Shown piece by piece: positions 33,219 to 43,359 of a DNA stretch of 64,000 bases. Every line of letters begins with the position of its first letter. The stretch's first letter is position 1. Origin of the DNA: Coenobita brevimanus (lineage: Eukaryota; Arthropoda; Malacostraca; Decapoda; Coenobitidae); assembly GCA_032717465.1 (NCBI GenBank), contig CM064681.1:15171010-15235009 (forward strand), given 5' to 3'. Both the position numbers and the translations under genes were made by a program. The notes beneath the pieces are model-generated. The model was not told where the DNA came from. It worked only from the letters and a program-made list of their open reading frames with translations, and did not search any database.

Positions 33219-35540
33219 CCCCTTAACTGCGCGGTTGTTTTGGCGCTCCTTGTGTGTCCTGTGGGGATATTCGTGCTCCGACAGTCTTTGTAAAAATATT
33301 TGCCAAAAATCAGTTATTAGTCCTAGAATATTATAATTAACTATGCTTATGGCACATACCTTTAGCTTTCTCCTGGGATGTTTTTTGAGCCTTCGTCGAG
33401 TACCGTGTAGAACTTGTGGAGACTTCTGAAGTTGGGTAACGAAGTCTCCACTTTACACTTCCCGACACCTCATAATACGATTACCACAGCCTGATATTAT
33501 CACTAGAAACACTATTCTATGATTTTCAAATAGTTTGGAATCCATACTCAAAAAAAAAAAAACACTGTGAAAGCAATGGAAATTACGAGCGCGTACCATT
33601 TCCCCACTTGCGCTCGTTCGCTGCTGGTATTTTGTCATTTATTATTCATAAAAACACTCACACTTTATATTTCTATTCCTATATAACACTTATATAGTGT
33701 ATATCTGCAGACTTTATCCATAAGTTTCCTTTAATAATAGTAGTTTATTATCACTGTAGGCATTCAATTTCTCTTTCAGTAAAATACGTAGCATTCACTT
33801 TCTCGTCCTGTATATTAGCGTTGAGAGCGAATCTGTCACTTTCACTTTCACTTTCATAACTCATAGTATTCATACATGCTAGAGTGAAACTTTCACTTTC
33901 ATTACTCCTAGTATATATACTCGTATTCTTATATTACTACTCATTTACATTTCTATTTACATTTTCTATTTTACTTACATTATTTACATTTCTATTTTAT
34001 TTGCACTGTGTTAGGCACTGTCACTTGCAGTAACTTATAAAACTATTTTCCACTGTTCACTTATAGTTACATTCATTGCTTTCACTTGCTGTTTACACAT
34101 TATTTACATTTCCACTTGCACTGTTTTAGTCACCAGAAAGATCATAGTCACTGTCCATCATTTTCATTGATAAATTAGCCAGTTCACGTTCCACAGCAGT
34201 CACTTAGCCCTTTACCCCTTTCCACACGAGGTTTAGTAAGGGTTGAGGTCACAGGGCCCTTTGCATGGGGCTAAAAAGCGGCAAAATTTGACAGGCGCGA
34301 ATCCGACGTGGTTTCACCTTGAAAGACGACAGTAAACTGACTGTGTGGTGGCCTAGGGGCAGTGAAAGGCTGCCAATGTCAGCGTGGTGACAGCTGCTAA
34401 TATATACACTATGAAATGATTGGCAGGAGATCTACACAATACATAATTTATTAGGTAGTTCAAGGTGAATGTAAATATCACTTAGGCTTCTCCCTTCCTT
34501 TCTTATATATATTTTTATTACGAGAATAGATTATACGCCATATTTCAAAGGGGAAATTAACGTGGGAAATTAGCGAACGAATGCACATGAGGTGTTGTCA
34601 GGTGATAATTAGTCAATTCCAGGTGTATAGCACTATCACTTACCTTTTTTCTTTTTTGTATATATTATTTTGTATAAGAATAGGGCATAGGGCTTATTTG
34701 AATGGATAAAATCAGTGGAAAATTCCGGGGAAGATTTACTTAGCGCAGTGCGGCCGGGCAGGCGAGAGGAGAGGGTAATGGAGGTGAGGTAGGGAGGGGA
34801 GTGAGGGTAATGGAGGGAGTCTAGGAAGGGGAGTCAAGAATGGGGAAAAATGGCTAAATTGTCAACAATGGATGGGAGTACAGATGAGATAAGGAGTGCT
34901 GACTATTGTTGGACATTAGCAGTACATGCTAAAAATTGATTGGTAGGAAATCTCGACAATACATAAAAAAATAGGTAGTTCCAGGTGAATGTAAATATCA
35001 CTTAGGCTTCTCCCTTCCTTTCTTATATACAGTTTTATTACAAGAATAGATTATATGGCATATTTCAAGGGGAAATAAACAGGGAAAATTAGTGAACGAG
35101 TGCACGTGAGGTGTTGTCAGATGATAATTTAGCCAATTCCAGGTGTATGGCACTATCACCTTATTTCTTTTTTCTATACATTATTTTGTATAGGAATAGG
35201 GCATAGGGCTTATTTCAATGGATGAAATCAGTGGAAAATTCCGGGGAAGATTTACTTAGCACAGTGCGGCTGGGCAGGTGAGAGGAGAGGGTAATGGAGG
35301 GGAGGTAAGGAGGAGTGTCAAGAATGGGGAGAAATGACTAAATTGTCAACAATAGATGGGAGTACAGATGAGATTAGGAGTGCTGACTAGTGTTGGACAT
35401 TGGCAGTACTGATAGATGATACAATCCACCACTTGAAATCCCAGGCAAATTCAAAATAACACAGAATCACAAAAGTGACACCCTGCGATATGATCCCTTG
35501 CTCCCAAGCGTCACGAAAGTGACGCCCCACGGTTAAGGGG
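33219..35540 (+). mobile_element. TTAA-target (piggyBac-type) non-autonomous element, copy 1
   Basis: The left end CCCCTTAACTGCGCGG and the right end CGGTTAAGGGG are inverted, flanked by ATAA on the left (33215-33218, altered) and TTAA on the right (35541-35544). The 2322-bp body has no coding frame. It matches 50190-51952 along its length but holds an extra internal ~515-bp tandem duplication. Subterminal GTCAC/GTGAC palindromes occur at the right end (GCGTCACGAAAGTGACGCC). piggyBac relatedness is inferred from TTAA plus CCC ends. Confidence 0.8.
34420..35400 (+). repeat. ~515-bp internal tandem duplication of the TTAA element
   Basis: 34420-34930 and 34935-35400 both contain CAATACATAA, AGGTGAATGTAAATATCACT and TAGGGCATAGGGCTTATTT in the same order. 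The other copy of the element has one unit (51345-51790). Confidence 0.85.
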
Positions 35541-37493
35541 TTAATCATGCTTGTTCTAATGCTATCCACAACAAGGAAAGGGCCTATAAAAGGTAACGGA
35601 GCCAACCCACCCCTGAATCACATCTTACATATGTTTCTGCCCGGAATCATGCTAAGTCTGTTCTTTGCTCTGCTAAAAATAATTTCACCTGTACTAAATG
35701 CTCTCAACTCTCCAACTCGAATTCTTCCCACTCCTTCTGGCACCTTGCCAAAAACCTTTCTAACAACTTTACCTCATCATCCTTCCATCCTCTTTTCTAC
35801 TCTGATGGCTCTGGAGCCATTTCATCTACTGATAAAGCAGATCTCTTCACTCAGACTTTCTCCAGTTCCACCTTAGACAATTCCGGTGCTGTTCCTCCAT
35901 CACTTACCCCCTCTGACTTCCTCATAGCTGACATTAAAATTTCTTGAGCTGATGTATTTTCTGCCATCACAGGCCTCAATACTAATAAGGCATGTGAGCC
36001 TGATGAAGTCCCTCCTGTTGTTCTCAAGAACTGTGCTTCTGTGCTTACACTCTGCCTAGGCAAACTCTTTCGCCTTTGTCTATCAACTTGTACCTTTCCT
36101 TCTTGCTGGAAGTTTGCTCTCATTCAGTCAGTCCCGAAGAAGGGTGACATTCCCAACCCTCTAACTATCGTCCAATTGCTTTAACATCCTATATCTCAAA
36201 GTTTTTTTAGTCAATTCTTAATAGAAAAATTTTAAAGCATCTTTCCTATCACAACCTTCTTTCTGATCGTCAGTATGGGTTCCGTCAAGGACACTCCACT
36301 GGCGATCTTCTCACCTACCTTTCAGACTCCTGGTCATCCTTCTTTCGAGACTTTGGCGAAAGCTTTGCCATTGCACTTGACATCTCAAAGGCCTTCGATC
36401 GAGTCTGGCATAAATCTTTAATTTCCAAACTGCCCACTTACGGTTTCTATCCTTCTATCTGTGCCTTCATCTCTAGCTTCCTTTCTGGTCGTTCTATAGC
36501 CGCTGTTGTCGACAGCCATTGTTCTTTTCCTAGATCTATTAACAGTGGTGTTCCTCAGGGCTCTGTCCTATCACCAACTCTCTTCCTTTTATTCATCAAT
36601 GACCTTCTAAGCTGTACATCTAACCCTATCCACTCATACGCTGATGACTCCACCCATCACCTTTCCATTCAGTTCCCGCAACGTCCATCTCAGCAGTTAC
36701 TTCAGCAAACAAGGGATGAGGCTATGCACACCTAATGTCTGACTTGGCTCGTATCTCTGACTGGGGTAAAAATAATCTTGCTGTTTTTAATGCATCAAAG
36801 ACTCAGTTTTTACACCTAGCAACCCGACAAAATCTTCCACAGGTGTACCAACTAATGTTTAATAATATTCAGCTTAATCCTGCATCATCCTTGAACATGC
36901 CTGGGGTTTCAATTTCTCAGGACTTATCTTGGAATGATCATATTGCATCTCTTGTAAAATCTGCTTCCAAGAGATTAGGTGTGCTAAGCCGACTCCGTTC
37001 CTTCTTTACCTCTGCACAATTGTTGACTCTATACAGGAGTTTTATCCGTCCCTGTGTGGAGTACAACTCTCGTGTGGGGAGGCTCCCCACATACAGAGCT
37101 TCTCAATAGGATGGAGTCAAAGGCTTTTCGTCTCATTAACTCTCCTCCTCTTACTGACTCCCTTCAACTTGTCTCTTTGCCGCACTGTTGCATCTTTATC
37201 TCTTTTCTGTTGTTACTTCAATGGTCACTGCTCCTCTGAACTGTCTGCATGCATTCCGCCACCTCTTCGACGGGTGCGTAGCACCTGTCTAGCAGCAAAC
37301 TCTCATCCCTTTTCTGTCCACCTCTCTAATGCAGGAGTTAACCGTTACTCCTAGTCCTTCATTTATGCAACAGGTCTGCTCTGGAACTGTCTCCCTCTGT
37401 CTGTTTTTCCTGCTTCCTATGATCTCCAGTCTCTCAAACGCAGTGTGTCCAGGCATCTCGAAATGATGATTTCTTGAATCTGGCACTCTTGTA

Positions 37494-38792
37494 CAGGGTG
37501 GAGCAAAAATACCTCCCACATTTTAAGGCTTGACAAAAAGACAAAGGTAACTGCTATTAAAAAAATTATTCCATTATCATTAAAATGAAGGGATACAGTT
37601 TGTTTTCCTTTGGTTTTGAAAATGACATCCTCCAAATGGTGGCCTCTATTTGCAAAACACTGTTGTAGTCAATTTCTGAAGTTTTCCATTACTCTATGAG
37701 TCATTTCCGGTGGTATTTCTGTCACTGTTTGGCATATAGCAGCCTTCACTTCGTCAATGGTTGCTGGTCGATGTTTGTAGACCTCAACTTTCACGTAATC
37801 CCAGCGGGCGAGATTGGGCGAGCGTGCAGGCCATCCAAAGTCACCACGTAAGGAAATCAAGTGTCCTGGAAACATCTCTCTCAAAGCTTCCATTGATCTC
37901 GCTGTGTGTGTGGTGGCTCCATCCTGTTGAAACCACACATCCGGATTCCCAAGGTCTGTGAGTTTTGGCTCCAGAAAGTTCTGCAGCATCTCCACATACC
38001 GGTCAGATTTTACTGTAACCACTTGGCCTCCCTCCTCAAAGAAGTAAGGGCCCCAAACACCAAATTTCGCAACTGCGCACCACACAGTCACTCGTTCGCA
38101 GTGTAGAGGGCTTTCATGAAGCTGTCTAGGGTTGGTTTCCACCCAGTAGCGAAAATTCTGCTTATTGACGCAGCCAGACAGATGAAAGTGAGCTTTGTCA
38201 CTTGAGAGAAGAACAGCATTTGCAGGATCATTTTGAAGGATATCCTCACAGCATGCCATGCAGTTTTCCCAGTCGCGTTCATGCAGTTCCTGAACAAGCA
38301 TCAATTTGTATGGATGGAACTTGAGATCAGTGTGTAAAATTCTCCTAACAGTTCGATCAGACAGTTCCAAAGCAGAAGCATGTTTACGGGCTGAACGACT
38401 AGGAAATTGCAAAACAGACTGTCTCACAGCCTGGACATTTTCTGGAGTTCGAACGCTCTGAGGTCTTCCAGGTGGCTTTCCTTTTAGCGCTGAACCTGTG
38501 GCTCTGAAATTTCTAAACCACAGAAGTATGGATTTTCGATCTGGAACAGCATCATTCCGACATAACCTGAAGTGAGTATGAAAAGCTCTCTGTGTCGCAA
38601 TTACAGATTCACCATTCTTGATAAACATTTCAACAACAAATGCACGGTGTGCACCAGTCCAAACCATGATGGGGACTGAAAGGAAAACGGTAAGCCATTA
38701 GCTACATGAAGACACCGTTACCACCTGCCTAACTTCACTAGCGCCACACCAGTGACCATGTAAAATTTGGGAGGTTTTTCTGCCGCACCCTG
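37494..38792 (-). mobile_element. Mariner/Tc-type transposon with complete ends
   Basis: The ends CAGGGTGGAGCAAAAATACC (left) and, inverted, CAGGGTGCGGCAGAAAAACC (right) enclose 1299 bp. TA dinucleotides flank both sides (37492-37493, 38793-38794), the duplication expected for this superfamily. Removing the element restores the 3' UTR of the family A LINE as seen in other copies. One transposase gene lies on the minus strand. Confidence 0.95.
37669..38667 (-). CDS. Mariner/Tc3-like transposase with substituted catalytic residue
   Basis: A 332-codon open frame filling the element. An N-terminal DUF4817/HTH-like domain (MVWTGAHRAFVVEMFIKNGE) and a GRP motif (GKPPGRPQSV) precede HTH 2 (SDRTVRRIL). 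The DDE core follows: LLSSDKAHFHLSG (first D present; the next residue is K where E is common), WFQQDGATTHTAR (second D), and FGWPARSPNLARWDY, where the third catalytic D of SPDL is N. Six or so residues normally found after DY (FLWG) are missing before KVEVYKHRP. The frame is long and uninterrupted, but these two changes probably make the enzyme inactive. Family-typical length is about 340 residues. Confidence 0.9.
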   Translation of the reverse strand: MVWTGAHRAFVVEMFIKNGESVIATQRAFHTHFRLCRNDAVPDRKSILLWFRNFRATGSALKGKPPGRPQSVRTPENVQAVRQSVLQFPSRSARKHASALELSDRTVRRILHTDLKFHPYKLMLVQELHERDWENCMACCEDILQNDPANAVLLSSDKAHFHLSGCVNKQNFRYWVETNPRQLHESPLHCERVTVWCAVAKFGVWGPYFFEEGGQVVTVKSDRYVEMLQNFLEPKLTDLGNPDVWFQQDGATTHTARSMEALREMFPGHLISLRGDFGWPARSPNLARWDYVKVEVYKHRPATIDEVKAAICQTVTEIPPEMTHRVMENFRN

Positions 38793-39845
38793 TATTTTGT
38801 TTTTCTCTTGTAAGGGACAATAATTGCGGGCTCGCGGCCTTTGGTTCCTTCTTCCTCGCATAAAAAAAAAATTCCACTCGATTAATGCCGGCATCCCACA
38901 AGGATCAGTTCTGGCTAAAACCCTATTCCTAATTCATATTAATGATCTCTTATCTGTCACCCATACTCCCATCCATTCATACACAGATGACTCAACACTT
39001 CACAATTCATTCACATTCAAACACCCATTCACAAAGTTTAGTATCTCTATCTCACTGAATGGGGACAAAATAACATTGTCTCATTTAACGCTAGGAAAAG
39101 TAAATATATATAGTTTACTAATAGCCAGATATTGCCTGATTCTTAGAATACCTTCAGTACTAATAACATTCGTATCTTTAAAAGTACTGAAATTCTTGGT
39201 ATTTCATTTGGCAATGCCCTCAGCTGCATCTTTCATGTTAGATCACTTGTAAAACCTCTTCAAAGAAACTTGAAATATTGTACAGAGTCCGTAACTTCTT
39301 CATTGATGAGCAGTTAGCTATAATTTACAAGAGTTACGTGCACTCTCATCTTGAATATTGCTCACCTTTGTGGAATGGATGTGGAGAGGCTGCTGAAATA
39401 CAGTAGGATAAAATTCAAAACAAAACCGTTAGAATTATTAACCCTATTACTACAAATGAACCACCTCATCTACAGGTAGGAAGGAATGTTGCCTCCCTTT
39501 GCATTATTTTACAGACACTTTTATTGCAAATGCTCAGACAAAGTTGCATCCATTGTGTCAGCTCTCCATGCCTCCCGCGATACATGGGCATCTCGCAGCA
39601 CTCATGACTGGACTGTCACACTACCATATTGCAGAACTTCTGCCTATCAAAATTCTTTTATTCGCCCAACTGCATTTCTTTGGACCTTGCTTCCCCTGAG
39701 TGCATTCCCCCCAGACTTCAACCAATGGCTGCCCAAGTCTAACTGGTACAGATTTTTGTGAATGGAGGACACCTGTAATCTGGTGTGTGGATTATTGTTT
39801 TTATTCATTTGTTTTCCCTTCTTCTGTTCTGTTAAGAGAAAATAA

Positions 39846-39890
39846 ATAAATACCGATACTTACTTATAAACCGATACTTAAACACCGATT
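39846..39890 (+). repeat. 33-bp minisatellite, segment 2
   Basis: AAATACCGATACTTACTTATAA and CTTAAACACCGATTA match the other segments. It lies between the LINE B 3' tail and an RTE-like remnant. Confidence 0.8.
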
Positions 39891-40600
39891 AACAGCACCG
39901 TAGTGCCACATCACTGAATACGTTAGCGGCAATGGATTGCCATTCCTCTCTGTCCCGGTGAGTTGCAGCAACTGAGCTTTAGTCCATTCACCTTCCCCAG
40001 ATCTTCTCACCAATCCGTCCATGTACTTCTCCCTCTGTTTTTCTCTTGCTCTCTTACATTCCAGTTTGCCTGTTAAGCAGCAGTTTTCCAGTTTCTGACT
40101 TATGACATGTCCCACAAACCTCATCTGTCACTGTCTCACAGTTCCAATCAAGTCTCACCTAGTTTCCGTCATTACTAGTACCTCCTCATTTGCCTTCCTC
40201 TCAGTCCACGACACCCTCAGTAACCTCCTCCAAAACCACATCTCCACTGCCTCTAGTCTCCTTTCCAGTGCCCGAGTAACTGTCCATGTGTCACTACCAT
40301 ATAGTAGGGTGGACCATACATATGTTTTCACAACTCATTTTCTCGTTTCTGTTGACAGTGCCAACGATATCATTCACTTCATCCTGTCAAAAGGTTTGTT
40401 TTGCTATATTTATCCTCATTCTTATCTCTACTTCACATCATTCAACCGATGTAACCGTGCTACCCAAAGAGAAAAACCTGTTCTACTTGCTTCACGTTTT
40501 CTCCTCCTATTGAAATCCTGCACCGTTGAATATTTAACTTCTATACCATCATTGTTTCATTCTTCTTTATGTTTATCTTCAATCCTTCTCTTTCACTTGA
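39886..40600 (-). mobile_element. RTE-like LINE remnant (C-terminal end)
   Basis: On the minus strand the end reads MRFVGHVISQKLENCCLTGK, then CKRAREKQREKYMDGLVRRS and GEGEWTKAQLLQLTG, a frequent LINE C-terminus in crustaceans. The part at 40130-40600 gives only short frames. It interrupts the 33-bp minisatellite. Confidence 0.7.
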
Positions 40601-40631
40601 TGTATTTACTCTATTGTTTTTTAAATCCCAA

Positions 40632-41015
40632 TACGTAAATACCGATATTCCCTTATAATACCAGTACTTAAATATCGATATTCCCTTACAGTACTGATAC
40701 TTAAACACCGATACTTGTTTATAATACAAACTTATCTTCAGTCATTCTCTTTCGCTTGATGTATTTATTTTATTTTTTTTAAATCCCAATACATAAATAT
40801 CGATATTCCCTTACAATACCAATACTTAAACAGCGATACTTGTTTATAATACCAATACCTAAATACCGATGCTTGTTTATAATACCTGTACTTAAACACC
40901 GATACTTAATGATAATACCAATACTTAAACATCGATACTTGTTTATAATACCAATACTTAAATATCGATACTTATTTATAATACCAGTTTTTAAACACCG
41001 ATAATTATTTATAGT
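40632..41015 (+). repeat. 33-bp minisatellite, segment 3
   Basis: About ten units of TACTTAAACACCGATACTTG plus TTTATAATACC; a ~50-bp stretch at 40738-40790 is a duplicate of 40570-40632 type sequence. Confidence 0.88.
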
Positions 41016-41396
41016 ACCATTCCCATATACGAGATGTTACTAGTCCCATATTACGTTTTTATAATCAGTTTTGATACTTCACTGACGCAACGCATCTTTC
41101 TCGCCATTTTTCCTACGTACGGAGCGTTATTACGAACATACTCTTTTATGCAGTTTTTATAATCTTTCTGTATTTAAAATGACATATACAATACTGTACA
41201 GGAGAAGATAAGATAAAATATGCAAAATAAATCGCTTAGGAACAGGTATTTGAACATTTCCAGACTGACTAAAACATCTTTCCTCCGAATTCTTGAATAT
41301 AGGAGACAGAACGTATCCTTTCCCTTACAAAAAATTCCTGTTAAATGAGAATTGGAGTACCTGGTGACTGAGCTAATGAAATGAAATAGATGCCTT

Positions 41397-41407
41397 TATG
41401 ATGATAG

Positions 41408-41447
<40 letters not shown>

Positions 41448-41630
41448 CACGATGTAAAATCCATGATGATGATGGTGGATGATGGATGATTGATGGATTA
41501 TGATGATTGATGATGGTGGTGATGATGATGATGATGGGTGATTGTGGATAATGGATGACTGATGGATGATGATGATGATGTCAGATGGATTATGATGATG
41601 ATAATGATGATGATAATGACGATGACGATT
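41397..41630 (+). repeat. (GAT)n tract, interrupted
   Basis: GAT/ATG units with GGTGGATGATGGATGATTGA variants. It lies about 300 bp before the IR terminal exon. Confidence 0.93.
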
Positions 41631-41927
41631 TTGTGAGAAGTTGGGTAATATGAGACTGTGTTACACGCACGATAATTATGCAGTGATGCAAAAGATGAGG
41701 ATGGAGGGATGGGTGCACATATTTACTCTTATTATTGCAACTATCACATGATTTTTACGGTTTACCGGACCCTCTTGGACTGTGGATGTTAAGAACGGCT
41801 ATATCTATTAATCTAGTTCGTAAAGTCTCTCTTATGCTGGTTGGTATTGCCTAGACATAGGATGAACACAGCTAAGACATACACTATATCCTGATTTCCA
41901 TAGTGCCTATATACGGTGACTTTGCAG

Positions 41928-42017
41928 GGGATGCTGGTGGTGCTGGTGGGAGGAGTGCTGGTCAGTGTCTTCGTCTTTGCCTTGGAGCTTCTTTCACAGT
42001 CATCATTAACTACTTAA
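41928..42017 (+). CDS. IR terminal exon: M4 and C-terminus
   Basis: The acceptor GTGACTTTGCAG ends at 41927. The exon opens with GGG ATG, so that exon 5's final W joins as LxNIW|GMLVVLVGG, a standard IR M4 start. The helix continues as VLVSVFVFALELL and the protein ends with SQSSLTT and TAA at 42015-42017. The short cytoplasmic tail is usual for IRs. The intron before it is 13.4 kb and full of nested transposons. Confidence 0.85.
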   Translation, partial: GMLVVLVGGVLVSVFVFALELLSQSSLTT

Positions 42018-42496
42018 ATTCGAGGATGACTTTTTTCCTTTATTATCTGTACTAACTGACGATTTTGTGCATCCTCGTCGTCCTATTAATGGAGCTTCTG
42101 CAATATGTGAAATTTGTATGAATAGACTTTACTGATCTACCATGAAACCCATCAGTTTGTCGCAGAAATAACCCCGCTACTACCTATTCACCAGTCTTTC
42201 TCAAGTCATCCCTCTCATGTATTCAGTATTTAGTGTTAGCGCCGAAATGATAACGTCTAAAGGGGTGTATGGTATGTTGGAGGACTGCTGCGTATCAGGT
42301 TGTAAAAATCCATGCTCCAAAACGGACGCATAAACCCAAAGGTGAGTAATACTGCACAGTGAAAATAGGAATATGATCAGTAAGGTTCTTCTAGTCCTGA
42401 GAAAAGCAGTGCCAGTTATATTCAATCAACTGCTCCAAAGGTCAAGGATGTTACCTTACTGAATTTTTTTTTGTTTACTGTATGACTGTAGATCTA

Positions 42497-42502
42497 AATA
42501 AA
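42497..42502 (+). promoter_or_regulatory. Candidate polyadenylation signal AATAAA of the IR gene
   Basis: AATAAA lies 480 bp after the IR stop codon and before the foldback element. The stretch 42018-42490 has no other recognised feature and could be the 3' UTR. Only the hexamer and its position support this. Confidence 0.4.
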
Positions 42503-42895
42503 GGTCATTTGGTGAGAAGATAGATTTATTTATTTACCTTCACAGTTACCTTGATCGTCATCCAGAAAAGGCCATTCAAACGTCCCTCAGTTCTCTCTCC
42601 ATCCCCCAAAGGAGGATGGTGAACTGCAGGAGAAGGGTTACCAACCTGCAGGCCACTGGGTTTACTCATACATTTAGATGAGTGTAGAGTTGCAGATACT
42701 AATACTACTGCTACTACTACTACTACCACTACAGCGAGAAGCCTTTGTTCAACTAAAATCAGCTCTTCTGGAGCTAGTAAATATATACTAGAAGCCATGA
42801 TGGGATCTCACAATGTGCGTAGCCAGAAACTTTTTCTTCGGGTTATAATTTTGCACCTCCATTTCTGATCTGACAAATCCGTGTTATAAAACACA

Positions 42896-43358
42896 CACAA
42901 AGAAAGCCAGCCAGCCAACCTCAAAACTGAAAACATTACCACTCCGCTCTCTTCGCAACGCTGGTGGTAAGCGAGCGGCGTGGTAATGTTTTCATTTCAG
43001 CTGAGAGGTTGGTTGGTTGGCTTTGTGTGTGGGTAAAAAAGATATCTTATGAACGGCTTGAGCTATCAACATGAAAGTTTCAGGGTATCAAGATATGGCC
43101 AAAATCTTAGACGAGTTCGAAAATGGACACTCATGGTCAAGGTCACCTTTGGCAGCCATTTTGGTGACATTGGCCTTGACCCTGAGTGCCCATTGTTGTT
43201 CTCGTCCACGATTTTGGCCATATCTTGATACCCTGAAAGTTTCATACTGATAGCTCAAGCCGTTCATGAGATATCTTGTTTACCCACAAACAAAGCCAGC
43301 CAGCCAACCTTACAACTGAAAACATTACCACTCCGCTCGCTTTGCAACGCGGGTGGTA
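42896..43358. mobile_element. Foldback (palindromic) non-autonomous element
   Basis: 42965-43150 is the inverted complement of about 43170-43358: GGTTGGCTTTGTGTGTGGGT pairs with ACCCACAAACAAAGCCAGCC, and GGTATCAAGATATGGCCAAA pairs with its complement near 43220. The spacer is about 20 bp. Outer ends share GTGGTAATGTTTTCA. A further inverted copy of the outer arm lies at 42896-42968. No coding frame. Confidence 0.85.
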
Positions 43359-43359
43359 A

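Larger units (their letters stand above)
30955..38867 (+). mobile_element. LINE family A copy 3, carrying three inserted DNA transposons
   Basis: The 5' UTR begins about 30955 and resumes at 31909. An ORF starts at 32208 (MAVQHVDSESPGG) with the endonuclease motifs DIRGLSSNFRSVEYHFSFSK and LLFLTETQLS, then frameshifts, GCCVYIRNDL-like, and SSDHSLITLTCP near 32950. RT follows at 35545-37480 (ISKAFDRVWHKSLISKLP, INSGVPQGSVLSPTLFLLFI, SYADDST, C-terminal NAGVNRYS). The 3' UTR and A tail are at 38795-38867. The inserts are a hAT-like element (31012-31908), a TTAA-target element (33219-35540) and a mariner-type element (37494-38792). It sits inside LINE family B within the last IR intron. Confidence 0.85.
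28672..39850 (+). mobile_element. LINE family B copy 1, interrupted by a family A LINE
   Basis: The first part runs 28672-30955: a 5' UTR with a CTCCCGTTTCACCAGCCCTC block, endonuclease pieces (LALFLTETQIS; LGDFNVHS; DLFLTNNPDQCRTEVLSPLG) and the RT start (NKAQGPDGIPPIVLKMCS) ending at LYLSDKKIGV. The second part, 38868-39850, resumes at FHSINAGIPQGSVL, with HSYTDDSTLH where YADD is expected, and ends at TTCTGTTCTGTTAAG. Stops and frameshifts are frequent, so it is inactive. Its sister is the minus-strand copy at 62181-63530. The 5' UTR resembles that of family A. Confidence 0.85.
8506..42017 (+). other. Ionotropic receptor (IR/iGluR family) gene, 3' part, six exons over 33.5 kb
   Basis: Six exons with GT-AG borders and compatible phases give 1020 nt (339 codons and stop) of a ligand-gated ion channel of the arthropod ionotropic receptor type. 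They supply the end of the S1 ligand-binding lobe, M1, the re-entrant pore (LQQD), M3 (LVLTRSYAGNLMSLLAV), the S2 lobe and M4. IRs work in the dendritic membrane of chemosensory neurons as cation channels gated by small molecules. The 5' half (signal peptide, start of S1) is not in the window; the first exon here begins in phase 0, so an upstream exon must exist. Intron sizes are about 1.6, 0.8, 10.6, 6.1 and 13.4 kb, inflated by transposons. I infer a functional gene because no exon holds a stop. Which IR it is (tuned or co-receptor) cannot be told. Confidence 0.88.

Noticed and set aside
28550..41015. Regular ~33-bp and ~38-bp repeats considered as CRISPR arrays
   Set aside because: Units are directly adjacent without unique spacers, and the genome is eukaryotic; they are minisatellites.
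42526..42798. 90-codon minus-strand frame with valine run
   Set aside because: The valine run is from an (ACT)n repeat; no recognisable domain.
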